This document shows, one piece after another, positions 7,303-15,003 of a stretch of DNA of 64,000 nucleotides (within the stretch, counting starts at the first letter, position 1; each line of letters opens with the position of its first letter). This stretch comes from Pseudomonas kribbensis (GTDB taxonomy: Bacteria; Pseudomonadota; Gammaproteobacteria; Pseudomonadales; Pseudomonadaceae), in NCBI RefSeq assembly GCF_003352185.1, contig NZ_CP029608.1, forward strand, positions 4,692,501-4,756,500. The letters are read 5' to 3'. The notes under the pieces were generated by a model, which did no database searches, was not told the origin of the DNA, and saw only the letters and a program-made list of their open reading frames with translations. The translations under genes were made by a program, and so were the position numbers.

Positions 7303-7980
7303 CTCGATCCCCTGTAGTCACGTTTCAATCGCTGGTCGAAGCTTAAACCATACGGTTATTTTTGGGCTTCCGATGTCGATATCGAGTTCATTCGTTCCTG
7401 ACAGCAGGCCAGAACAGGACCATTTAATTGTGACCCTGGGTTACCTTTAGGCCTCCAGACCGAAGTGATTTTCCCTCACTTCGCTTTGCGATGAAGCGCC
7501 GAGGATTTCTCGGTGGTTCGAACCCCCTCATATCCGGGGTATTACCCCGCTGGGGGAAGATGTGCTCAAAACTGAGCACATCGAGTACGCGACACGTTTT
7601 CATAATTCGCAAAACGTGTCGCGACACCGGCCATACCGAATGGGAGGTCAGGTCCAGCCCCCAACGGGGGTTGGATCGCTCAACTTCCCCCATTGGGGGG
7701 TGTTCCTCAAGTTGAGGAAGTCCCGCCACTCCACGGCAATTTCCCCACCTTCATTGCAGGATGAATGACTGGGCTGAAAACTCAGCCGCGTATCACTTTG
7801 GATTCCGGCTACTTACTGCAACAAAATCCCTCCCCTTCTCGCCCGGCAAAACCACTATTTCAGTCCCATTCAGTCCCATTCCGTGTAGCACCTGAGGTGC
7901 ACCCTAAAAACACTGGATATAAGCTCAGATCATACCTAATGTGGGTTTGAAGCCAACTCAAATCCAATCGAGGCAACCCC
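7303..7980. other. Gene-free stretch of the island
   Basis: Frames across these 680 bases are short and overlapping with no recognisable product. The stretch holds inverted-repeat array B (7523-7719) and a tandem CAGTCCCATT pair near 7861-7880. The promoter for the rightward genes beginning at 7981 should lie near its right end. Confidence 0.5.
7523..7719. repeat. Cluster of distinct inverted repeats, array B
   Basis: Hairpins occur in series: CGGGG-TATTA-CCCCG (7535-7549) nested inside CCCCC/GGGGG (7523-7556); TGTGCTCA-AAAC-TGAGCACA (7561-7580, perfect); CGCGACACGTTTT with AAAACGTGTCGCG (7588-7623, perfect 13-bp stem); CCCCC-AAC-GGGGG (7658-7670); CCCCCA/TTGGGGG (near 7686-7699); TTCCTCAA-G-TTGAGGAA (7703-7719). 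The density and lack of sequence similarity between hairpins match array A on the other side of the HEPN pair. Confidence 0.65.
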
Positions 7981-8157
7981 ATGAACACAGCCAAGACCGC
8001 TCGAGGTCGACAACACAAACCGACTCGGTCAGAGGTGGCCGCCGCGTGGGGTCGCCTGCGCGACGCCGCCAGCGAAGGAAGCATCCAGGCGTCCGCCCTC
8101 CTCATCGCGCTTGCAGAAAACAAACCGGTCATTGCCATGGAATCTCCCGCCGCATGA
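7981..8157 (+). CDS. Small hypothetical phage protein
   Basis: This 58-residue ORF starts at ATG 7981 after GAGGCAACCCC. Its stop overlaps the start of the DUF5681 gene (ATGA at 8154-8157), supporting co-translation. The predicted structure is two helices around VAAAWGRLRDAASEGSIQ and ALLIALAENK. It resembles small genes that accompany terminase small-subunit-like genes, but no family is recognised. Confidence 0.5.
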   Translation: MNTAKTARGRQHKPTRSEVAAAWGRLRDAASEGSIQASALLIALAENKPVIAMESPAA

Positions 8158-8570
8158 CTGAGCGCGACAAGAGCGGGAAATGGAAGCCCGGGCAATCAGG
8201 CAACCCAGGTGGACGCTCCGGGCAAACACAGGAGCTTCGCGCTCGACTTGCCGAGGGCGCTGACGCAGTTACCAAGAAGGTGCTCGCTGCTGCCAAGAAG
8301 GGCGATATGCAGGCCTGCCGATTGATCCTTGAGCGCCTTGTCCCGCCAATCAAACCGACCTCTGAGCCGGTGCAATTCGAACTCGACGACAAGGACCTGC
8401 CGAGCGCAGCCAAATCAATCATGCGTGCTGTTGCCGGCGGAAAACTCGCGCCCGACCAAGGCAAGTCGCTCATCGAAGGTTTGGGCGCCGTCGCCCGGGT
8501 GATCGAGGTCGCTGAGCTTCAAAAGGCCGTCGAAGAACTCCGCACGCAAATGGAGGGGATGCAGCAATGA
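8154..8570 (+). CDS. DUF5681 domain protein (terminase-small-subunit-associated)
   Basis: The protein has 138 residues. It opens with KWKPGQSGNPGGRSG, the signature of DUF5681, commonly found near the N-terminus of phage DNA-packaging-associated proteins. A helical remainder follows (AVTKKVLAAAKKGDMQACRLILERL). No large terminase gene is nearby, so its packaging role, if any, is orphaned or depends on a helper. It is coupled to both neighbours by ATGA overlaps. Confidence 0.75.
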   Translation: MTERDKSGKWKPGQSGNPGGRSGQTQELRARLAEGADAVTKKVLAAAKKGDMQACRLILERLVPPIKPTSEPVQFELDDKDLPSAAKSIMRAVAGGKLAPDQGKSLIEGLGAVARVIEVAELQKAVEELRTQMEGMQQ

Positions 8571-8998
8571 GCATCAAGTCACTGAAAGCAGAACTGCAAA
8601 GGATCGCCCAGAAGATCGGCGCCGCAGATGAAACTGTGCTGCTGATTGTGCTCGCGGTGATCCGAGCAAATACCAGAGAGATCCAAGCGGAAGAAGACTT
8701 TCCGAAAACCGCCGGGCATCAAGTCGACTATCGAATTCAGGGGCGGAATGTATCGCTGTTCTTCCCCTTCGCAGAGATGGATAGCGACCAAGGTGAGCAA
8801 ATGGCGAAAGCCATCATTCTTCACACTCGACAAATTGAGCGCGCCGGCCGGACAGCTCAAGTCGGCATTCTCGATATGCGCGTCGCTCCCGAGGAAGGAG
8901 CCTGGATCGTTACCTGGCCTCCTGAAGGTGTCTCGGTTGAGCAGCACGCTGCAGAGTATTACCAGCGGATCGTTGAGGCGCGCAATGAACATCCGTAA
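8567..8998 (+). CDS. Hypothetical phage protein
   Basis: The product is 143 residues. The start overlaps the DUF5681 stop (ATGA at 8567-8570), and the 3' end overlaps the next gene by 14 bases. The N-terminal helix is basic. The centre alternates strands (VDYRIQGRNVSLFFPFAE, RTAQVGILDMRV). No family recognised. Confidence 0.6.
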   Translation: MSIKSLKAELQRIAQKIGAADETVLLIVLAVIRANTREIQAEEDFPKTAGHQVDYRIQGRNVSLFFPFAEMDSDQGEQMAKAIILHTRQIERAGRTAQVGILDMRVAPEEGAWIVTWPPEGVSVEQHAAEYYQRIVEARNEHP

Positions 8999-10034
8999 CC
9001 AAATCGCCCGACTGAAGCAGGCGGCCGGCGACTCCCAATTTAGCAGCGACGTTCGGCAGATCAGTCAGCTGATGGACGAGTTGAGCGCCGAAGCCGTCGG
9101 CGGCGCCGCCGCCAGCGGGGAAGCCTCTGCTCGAAATTTTCAACGCCTCTACGCCCTCCTACCGCCCTACCCCTATCCCAAACAATCCAAAGGTAACGCA
9201 ATGAAAATCGGCAAACGCTCAGTTCTCAAGGTCGGCCTGGCCAACCTCCACTACTCCGAATACGAGCACTCTCGCATTGAGGCTCACACCTTCTCTATCC
9301 AGCGCCCGGACGGGACCAAAGGTGTATGGCAAGCCGGCGGCTTGATGAAGTCAGCTCGTCAGCTTCAGACACTGGCGCTGGAGACCTTCAAAGACTTCGG
9401 CGAAGAAATCGTCTCAATCCGGGAAAACAAAGATTTCAACTCGTCCGCGATCGAGCGCTTGAGCAAAGAGAAAATCGCAGGCGTGACAGACGCCCTACTT
9501 CCTGCAATGCAGTCGGTCGCGAAGGATATGCTCACCCTGGCCGAAACCGTCACCCAAGGCTTCTCTCCTGTCACTCCGCGCGCGAGTAGCGATATCGCAG
9601 GCTTTCTCGCAGACCAAGAACTGAGAGCCCTTGTGCGAGGCCTCAGTCCGGAAGAACGCCGCGACCTCATGTCCGAGGCGCGCCGGGGTGGTCACCCCGA
9701 TATCGTCGAAGCAATGCTGAGAGCAAATCCGATGCTCTCTGGCCTCAACTCTGAAGCAGCAGCGAGCCTTTCCCGGGCGGGCATCGCCGCCTCTCGCGCA
9801 GATGACATTGACGCTCTCCGTCAAATGCTGGCCGTCTACGACGATGTGCTCGCCACCACCTCGCAGGTCGGTGTGTCGCTCAGTGGAATGGTTGCGAACT
9901 CGGCCGGTTATGCGGGTCGGTTCGAAAAGTGGCGATCGGGTTGTGACGGCTCAGAGGCGTTACGCGCTTGGCTGGAAAAAATCCCAGCTAGAAGCAAGCC
10001 GAAAGCCGCAGAGGAAGAATCCAAAGCCGCGTAA
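8985..10034 (+). CDS. Hypothetical phage/island protein
   Basis: The product is 349 residues from ATG 8985, which overlaps the end of the preceding gene. An in-frame ATG at 9201 has a better ribosome binding site (AAAGGTAACGCA) and would give 277 residues starting MKIGKRSVLKVG; either may be right. The C-terminal two thirds is helical, with repeated short Ala/Leu-rich helices (ALVRGLSPEERRDLMSEARR, DIVEAMLRANPM) and a Lys/Glu/Ala tail. No enzyme motif is visible. Confidence 0.55.
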   Translation: MNIRNQIARLKQAAGDSQFSSDVRQISQLMDELSAEAVGGAAASGEASARNFQRLYALLPPYPYPKQSKGNAMKIGKRSVLKVGLANLHYSEYEHSRIEAHTFSIQRPDGTKGVWQAGGLMKSARQLQTLALETFKDFGEEIVSIRENKDFNSSAIERLSKEKIAGVTDALLPAMQSVAKDMLTLAETVTQGFSPVTPRASSDIAGFLADQELRALVRGLSPEERRDLMSEARRGGHPDIVEAMLRANPMLSGLNSEAAASLSRAGIAASRADDIDALRQMLAVYDDVLATTSQVGVSLSGMVANSAGYAGRFEKWRSGCDGSEALRAWLEKIPARSKPKAAEEESKAA

Positions 10035-10092
10035 TCGGTTCGGCGTGCGGCTGTCACTGCGCGGCCGCCCAATATCAATAGGAGCAAATACG

Positions 10093-10455
10093 TTGACCAC
10101 CCACCAAGAGCGCTTCGCTGAGGCCTGCAAGACAACGCACTTCGCACCCTACCCGCTGAAACTAGGCCCAGATTCAGGCTACGTCGTGTGGGATGTCCAG
10201 CACGTCCGCGACGGCCAGAAGGTGACCATTGACGGGCCGTTCTTCACTGAGGACGAAGCCCGGGGGTCAGCCGATCTCCTGCGCGGCACCTTCCGCGGTG
10301 CCAGGGCGTACCAAGGGATCTATGACCGGATCTGGAACTACGACCCGCGACACGAACAGGTGACCGTCGACCAGGCGCGTATGTCGCGCACGCTGCTCGC
10401 CATCCGACTGGGCATTGAAGTACCCCACAACAGCGCCCAGGGCGCCAAGGAGTAA
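10093..10455 (+). CDS. Hypothetical phage protein
   Basis: A TTG start at 10093 preceded by AGGAGCAAATACG gives 120 residues. The frame is open far upstream but out of phase with the preceding gene, so this start is preferred. The sequence is compact and mixed, with YVVWDVQHVRDGQKV and FTEDEARGSADLLRG segments. It lies three bases upstream of the tail-assembly gene and is probably co-transcribed. No family recognised. Confidence 0.55.
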   Translation: MTTHQERFAEACKTTHFAPYPLKLGPDSGYVVWDVQHVRDGQKVTIDGPFFTEDEARGSADLLRGTFRGARAYQGIYDRIWNYDPRHEQVTVDQARMSRTLLAIRLGIEVPHNSAQGAKE

Positions 10456-10458
10456 ACC

Positions 10459-11043
10459 ATGGCTATCGCCACCAACTACGGCACCAAAACCCGAATTCTG
10501 CTGAGCGGATCGGCCGGCAAGCTGTTCGGGCGTGAACATATTTACGAGCTTTCCACCGGTGACACGCGGGAGGCTGTGAAGGCTATCGACGTCAACCACC
10601 CAGGCTTCGCGAAGTACCTCGCTGATGCAAAACGGAAAGGTCTCGAGTTCGCCGTGTTCCGAAATCGGAAAAACATCGGCGAAAAGGAGCTGAGGCTGGG
10701 TGGAGCTCAAGAGATCCGGATCGTTCCTGTAATCGCCGGCAGCAAGCGCGCAGGCCTATTTCAAACTGTACTAGGCGTTGTTTTGATTGCCATGAGCTCC
10801 GTGACGAATGGTGCGACCCTGGCTCCAGGTATCGCGCTTGCAGCAGGGGGCGTCATCCAGATGCTAAGCCCTCAGGCTACTGGCCTGAAGCAAAGCGCAT
10901 CTCCTGAGAACGCCCCGTCCTATGCATTCGGCGGCGCCAAGAACACCACCGCCAGCGGCAACCCCGTCCCAATCTGCATCGGCGTACGCAGGTGGGGCGG
11001 GATTATTATCTCAGCCTCTATACATGCTGAAGACAAAATTTAA
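10459..11043 (+). CDS. Lambda gpI-type tail assembly protein
   Basis: The protein has 194 residues. The N-terminal beta-rich region has LGGAQEIRIVPVIAGSKRAG. A hydrophobic Gly/Ala-rich stretch (VLGVVLIAMSS, APGIALAAGGVIQML) follows. It ends in SGNPVPICIGVRRWGG and IHAEDK, characteristic of the lambda tail assembly protein I family. In lambdoid phages the next gene is the host-specificity protein J; here a SIR2 gene on the opposite strand takes its place. No other tail gene is present, so this is either a remnant or a captured gene acting on other phages. Confidence 0.8.
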   Translation: MAIATNYGTKTRILLSGSAGKLFGREHIYELSTGDTREAVKAIDVNHPGFAKYLADAKRKGLEFAVFRNRKNIGEKELRLGGAQEIRIVPVIAGSKRAGLFQTVLGVVLIAMSSVTNGATLAPGIALAAGGVIQMLSPQATGLKQSASPENAPSYAFGGAKNTTASGNPVPICIGVRRWGGIIISASIHAEDKI

Positions 11044-11061
11044 GCTGATCACCCACAATTA

Positions 11062-12504
11062 CTAACTACATTTATCAGCTTTTAAAAGAGCAAGGAGCCG
11101 ACTGAAATAATCTTTGTCAGATAAACCTATTTCACTTCTCAAACGCTCCACTAGCTTTTCAACATCCTGTTCATTGCAGTTTTCCATACTGTGATAAATT
11201 TCCAGAGCACGAGCTACCGCCTCGTCAGTTCGGCGCTCCTCAGCTAGGCGAAAATCCTCAAGAATTTGAGCGCTTCGCTGAGGACCAACCTTACGGCTAG
11301 CAGCGGCAATTTCTTTTGACATAAGTTCAAGCGGCGTTCTTTCGATACCAGCTATAGAGTCAAAATACTCTACAGCACCAGAGTCGATAATCCGAACCTG
11401 AGGCGCGACATGCAGCAAAAAAGAAGGCACCTGCGCAATACCAGGGCTCACAATATCTATCGATCTTTTGGACGAAAACTCCAGCCACCCTTTAATCACC
11501 TCATTTACATGATGATCACCAAAACCATAACCTACACAAACCAAGCTAGTTAAAAAATTTATATTCGATCTAAAGTGATTCAGCATTGATTTTGGCAGGA
11601 CCTGAGAGCCATGTTCATGAAACTTACGAGCACCGGAAAGCAAGCTCCGGCGTAAGAACTGCATTTCGCCATCTGAATCCGCATAGGCGATTTCATTTAA
11701 AGCTCTCGCTATCCCCCCCGGAGCGCCTGGTGCAAGGTAAACCAGCTCCTCATTCGCAGCCTTCAGAACAGAGATCACAGCCTCTGGCGTTTCTTCGTCA
11801 GGGACTAGCTTCAACAAATCATTACCATCGTTGAATGCGAACAAATCAAGAGCGCCATGAAGTTTCAATAAGTAAATCCCCTTCTCACCAGGATTTGGAA
11901 AATTCATCGCTCCATGATCAAGCGTCTGCTGATCGATAGTCTCGACTTTTATGTACCCTATTATTTCCCCTTCACCATTTCGGCGAGGCAACTTCATATC
12001 GCTAGAATTCAACCCTGAGAACAGAGGAATAGAAAATTTCTTTGCGATCATTTCAATAATCGAATCGTGATTTAACGAAAAAACCCATAAAGGCGTGTTC
12101 TCTTCGTACAGGTGCACAACCCCCCGATACAATTCCAAATTTCTAACAATAAAGTCAGCACCCTTGACGTGTTTAAAGTAAAGCGTGTAATAAATCATCT
12201 GCACAAGCCATGCGTACAGCGAGTGATAATCAGAAGATAAAGACCGCTGCCTTCTAGACTGAACTTCCAGGTAGCCTAGAATGCTTTCATAGTGCAAATC
12301 GTCCCTTGCCAAGACAGATATAAAATCCTCTATAACTTCGTCCGGATGACCACCGCCTTCCTCTTTCCAACCGGCATTAAAGCGCTTTAGCTTTTCAACT
12401 GTTAACCAGTTTTTTAGCTCTGTCGTAAGCTCCCAAACAAGAGGCATACTGACGTTATAGGAGGCGCCCGCGCCGAGAAACAATCCTGTTAATTTCCGCT
12501 CCAT
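11062..12504 (-). CDS. SIR2-domain protein, putative NAD-consuming defence effector
   Basis: The product is 480 residues from ATG 12504 behind GGGGGAG. SIR2-fold motifs are in order: LFLGAGASYN near the start (NAD-binding GAGxS), FSLNHDSIIE near 145 (the N-x-D element), LLKLHGALDL near 215 (catalytic His), and GYGFGDHHVNEVI near 330. A helical C-terminal region of about 120 residues follows. SIR2-like proteins of this layout serve as NAD+-depleting effectors in several anti-phage systems. It is visibly more AT-rich than its neighbours and has no partner gene, as expected for single-gene cargo. It may alternatively need a chromosomal partner. Confidence 0.8.
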   Translation of the reverse strand: MERKLTGLFLGAGASYNVSMPLVWELTTELKNWLTVEKLKRFNAGWKEEGGGHPDEVIEDFISVLARDDLHYESILGYLEVQSRRQRSLSSDYHSLYAWLVQMIYYTLYFKHVKGADFIVRNLELYRGVVHLYEENTPLWVFSLNHDSIIEMIAKKFSIPLFSGLNSSDMKLPRRNGEGEIIGYIKVETIDQQTLDHGAMNFPNPGEKGIYLLKLHGALDLFAFNDGNDLLKLVPDEETPEAVISVLKAANEELVYLAPGAPGGIARALNEIAYADSDGEMQFLRRSLLSGARKFHEHGSQVLPKSMLNHFRSNINFLTSLVCVGYGFGDHHVNEVIKGWLEFSSKRSIDIVSPGIAQVPSFLLHVAPQVRIIDSGAVEYFDSIAGIERTPLELMSKEIAAASRKVGPQRSAQILEDFRLAEERRTDEAVARALEIYHSMENCNEQDVEKLVERLRSEIGLSDKDYFSRLLALLKADKCS

Positions 12505-12720
12505 CACTCCCCCCAGTTACTAAGTTCAACGCCGGCCCGCCAAGGCCCGCAAAAGGCACAGGTAGTATCCAAGATCGAAGCTTAGGTTCCGAGCATAGTT
12601 TTTGCGTATGCCCGAGCTGATACGCACAGATTCGGGTTTATTTGCCTTTCCTGCTTGATAAGTAACACTCAAAGTGCAACAGTATTAGTAGAACACCTTA
12701 ACTGATACGGACAGCACATC

Positions 12721-13338
12721 ATGTTCATCCGCGCATACCTCCGAGCATCGACTGAAGAGCAGGACGCCGGTCGCGCCCGAGCATCGCTCGAGCAATTCGC
12801 CACCGACCACAACAAGGTGATCGCGAGCGTGTACCTGGAGAACGCCAGCGGCGCCTCGGCAGATCGGCCTGAGCTGCTGCGTCTGCTCAAGGATGCGCGC
12901 AAGGGTGATGTCTTGCTGGTGGAATCGATAGACCGCCTCTCGCGCCTTCCTGTGGAGGATTGGCAGAAGCTCAAGGCTGCGATCGACTCCAAGGGCTTGC
13001 GCATCGTCGCGCTGGATCTACCGACCAGCCACCAAGGAATGCAGGACACTAAAGGCGACGAGTTCACCAGCAGGATGCTTGGTGCGATCAACTCGATGTT
13101 GGTGGAGATGATGGCCGCGATCGCACGCAAGGATTATGAGCAGCGCCGCGAGAGACAGGCCCAGGGTATCGAGAAAGCGAAAGCCGCCGGCAAGTACCAG
13201 GGGCGGCCAGTCGATGCGGATTTGCACAAGCGTGTTTCGGAACTGCTCGGCGCAGGGCTGGGCATTCGCGCAACTGCTCGGCACGCCAACTGCTCGACCA
13301 CCACGGTATTGAGAATCCGTGACGCCGCTGTGTCTTAG
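12721..13338 (+). CDS. Serine recombinase (resolvase/invertase family)
   Basis: The protein has 205 residues. The catalytic serine is Ser10 in AYLRASTEEQ. ESIDRLSRLP carries the conserved DRLSR motif. A long E helix around MLVEMMAAIARKDYEQRRERQ follows, then a C-terminal Hin-like HTH starting at GRPVDADLHKRV. It could resolve dimers, invert a segment or be a second recombination module. No obvious pair of inversion sites was found beside it. Confidence 0.9.
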   Translation: MFIRAYLRASTEEQDAGRARASLEQFATDHNKVIASVYLENASGASADRPELLRLLKDARKGDVLLVESIDRLSRLPVEDWQKLKAAIDSKGLRIVALDLPTSHQGMQDTKGDEFTSRMLGAINSMLVEMMAAIARKDYEQRRERQAQGIEKAKAAGKYQGRPVDADLHKRVSELLGAGLGIRATARHANCSTTTVLRIRDAAVS

Positions 13339-13533
13339 GCGAGATGACTTGCAACACTTCCCTGAGCTGCATTGATCTACGTGTGTTGAAGACTGCGCCA
13401 TCAAAGTGCTAGCGTCGAATTGACTGCGCCGAAGTGGTGACGCAGGGACAATGTTTAGGCTGGCGGATGGACGCCACGCCTTTACTCAAGAGGGTTAGGT
13501 CTTGCCCGCGATGGACTACGAAGGGAAGTAATC

Positions 13534-14067
13534 ATGGGTCTTGAGTACAGGGACATGGGTGCGGATGTTCGCGCAAATATGGTCCAGGAAGTCACATTTG
13601 ATTTGGACAGAGGAAGCCTCTATCCGAGCCAGCGCTTGAATGAGGAAGGGCTGCGAGTTTGGCCTGACACGCTTATGGAAGCAGTCAAGAATCAGACCGA
13701 TTCTTGGCTAGAAAGTCAGATTCGAGATCGTCGACTTCTCAAAAGCCACGAGAGTCGCAGGAAGCCCACCGGTGGGTTTACACAAGCCCTAATCCCGCAT
13801 ACAGCGCCCCAAACTCTAGCGGAGGGCGAGTTCAATCGCTTTTACATCAGGGGCCTATGCTTAAAAGCGTTGTCTGAAGATATCCCGTACCTCATTGCCT
13901 ACCGGGCGCGTTACTCCGAAAGTCCCCGGCGAGAGTCGGAAGCCATCATCGGAAAAAAATTTCACCCTCAGCAACTTCTAGACGATCTGCGTGCATCTAC
14001 AGGGATAGACACAGTCCTTGGTCTACCGCCGGGACCGAACTCAGGCCTCTCGGTCGCCGTTCCCTGA
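13534..14067 (+). CDS. Hypothetical protein at the right end of the island
   Basis: The product is 177 residues from ATG 13534 (GAAGGGAAGTAATC upstream). Charged, with LYPSQRLNEEGLRVWPDTL near the start, RFYIRGLCLKALSEDIPYL in the middle and a Pro-rich end. No family recognised. It is the last gene before the terminator and right attachment site, a common cargo position. Confidence 0.65.
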   Translation: MGLEYRDMGADVRANMVQEVTFDLDRGSLYPSQRLNEEGLRVWPDTLMEAVKNQTDSWLESQIRDRRLLKSHESRRKPTGGFTQALIPHTAPQTLAEGEFNRFYIRGLCLKALSEDIPYLIAYRARYSESPRRESEAIIGKKFHPQQLLDDLRASTGIDTVLGLPPGPNSGLSVAVP

Positions 14068-14079
14068 GTCAGTGCGATA

Positions 14080-14117
14080 AAAAAGCCCCACCTGGTCGAG
14101 CCTAGGTGGGGCTTTTT
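14080..14117 (+). terminator. Intrinsic terminator
   Basis: A perfect 14-bp stem, AAAAAGCCCCACCT (14080-14093) with AGGTGGGGCTTTTT (14104-14117), lies 12 bases after the last island gene. It can work in both directions because A and T runs flank the stem. Confidence 0.9.
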
Positions 14118-14135
14118 AATGCCTGAGCCATCTTT

Positions 14136-14153
14136 TGCACCCGCTCTGCACCC
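14136..14153 (+). repeat. Paired TGCACCC motif, right end
   Basis: TGCACCC lies at 14136-14142 and 14147-14153, 11 bases apart, the same orientation and spacing as the pair at 665-682. It lies 49 bases inside the right attachment repeat. A TTTTGCACCC context and a following ATG are also shared with the left end. Confidence 0.5.
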
Positions 14154-14201
14154 ATGAGAAGCAAAGGAGTAATCAAAAAAACGCTGAAAGCCTTGGATTA
14201 T

Positions 14202-14249
14202 ATGGTGTCCCAGGGCAGGTTCGAACTGCCAACCTTCCCCTTAGGAGGG
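14202..14249. repeat. attR within tRNA-Arg(CCT)
   Basis: This is the right-hand copy of the 48-bp repeat, identical to 524-571. It forms the 3' half of the intact tRNA, so integration keeps the tRNA functional. Confidence 0.85.
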
Positions 14250-14279
14250 GGATGCTCTATCCAATTGAGCTACTGAGAC
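14203..14279 (-). tRNA. tRNA-Arg(CCT)
   Basis: This is a 77-nt tRNA including an encoded CCA. The acceptor stem GTCTCAG pairs with CTGGGAC. The anticodon stem TCCCC/GGGGA encloses the loop CTCCTAA, giving anticodon CCT (reads AGG). The T loop is TTCGAAC. It is the integration site of the island. Confidence 0.95.
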
Positions 14280-14575
14280 ATACACGTTGTCGCTTGCAGA
14301 CACTGCGCGACGGACGGCGAGCATGTTAACGGCCGAACCTTGATTTGTCATGTCGTCCGTAGGGCATTTTAAGTGTAGGCAGGCGCCCCGCAATCTCGAA
14401 GGGCGATTTACCGTGCAATTTGCATCACCACAAAATAACCGTCATTGCACATTGCAATGCGCCAATTTTTAAACTTCATCTTAAATGCTTGTTTTTAAAG
14501 GACTTAACAGCAGTTAAACTGTTGGCATGACGACTGCTTCGCTGTTCTGCAGAAGAACGATCGGAGATCAGCCTC

Positions 14576-14803
14576 ATGAACCGCCCCCTCTTGCTTGCAA
14601 ACGCGATCGCTTTAGCGATTCTGGTGGGTTTTCACTTTGCCCCCGAGAGCACTGATCCGGTTGCACAGCGTATGCCGCATTACTTGCAGGTACAAAAGGC
14701 GCCGCAGTGGGCGGTGCTGAGTGACCAGGGCAGCCACTCACAGGAAGTCAGCGCGCCCCTCGAGAGGTCGCAAGCCAAATCGATCGATCGCCTGGTGTTT
14801 TGA
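14576..14803 (+). CDS. Small membrane-anchored hypothetical protein
   Basis: The product is 75 residues with an N-terminal hydrophobic segment (LLLANAIALAILVGFHFA) that would serve as a signal anchor, followed by a short polar tail. It lies just upstream of another small membrane protein gene, probably in one transcript. No domain recognised. Confidence 0.55.
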   Translation: MNRPLLLANAIALAILVGFHFAPESTDPVAQRMPHYLQVQKAPQWAVLSDQGSHSQEVSAPLERSQAKSIDRLVF

Positions 14804-14823
14804 ATCATCTTCAGGAGTACAGC

Positions 14824-15003
14824 ATGTCCAAGTCAGCGGCAGGATTTTTGATCCTCGCCTTTTTGAGCGGCGCCCTGCATTTTTGGCTGTTCGAACAAAC
14901 CGAAGTCACCCCGCCCCTGATCGGTTGCGCCGTTTTTGCAGTGCTGTTCTTGCTTGCACTGGCAGCCGGCCGCAAGTTCAAATTTGATCCGGTACTACGT
15001 TGA
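14824..15003 (+). CDS. Small membrane protein, two hydrophobic segments
   Basis: The ATG at 14824 follows AGGAGTACAGC, giving 59 residues. Two probable transmembrane helices are visible: AAGFLILAFLSGALHFWLF and LIGCAVFAVLFLLALAAG. The C-terminus is basic. Its 3' end overlaps the convergent phnN by 26 bases. Function unknown. Confidence 0.6.
   Translation: MSKSAAGFLILAFLSGALHFWLFEQTEVTPPLIGCAVFAVLFLLALAAGRKFKFDPVLR

Larger units (their letters stand above)
524..14249. mobile_element. Integrated element (cryptic prophage or satellite-like island) in tRNA-Arg(CCT)
   Basis: The element is delimited by a 48-bp direct repeat (524-571 and 14202-14249) matching the 3' half of tRNA-Arg(CCT). A tyrosine integrase lies next to the left repeat, and paired TGCACCC motifs lie just inside both ends. 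The cargo includes an excisionase-like HTH, a winged-helix protein, DUF5681, a lambda gpI-like tail gene, HEPN-like proteins, a SIR2 protein and a serine recombinase. Structural, packaging and lysis genes are missing, so independent phage production looks impossible. Whether it can excise or exploit a helper phage cannot be told from sequence alone. Confidence 0.85.

Noticed and set aside
14135..14329. Frame beginning like the upstream extension of the integrase (MHP-CTH) at the right end
   Set aside because: The similarity comes from the TGCACCC repeats and the tRNA sequence, not from a gene; the frame runs through the tRNA.
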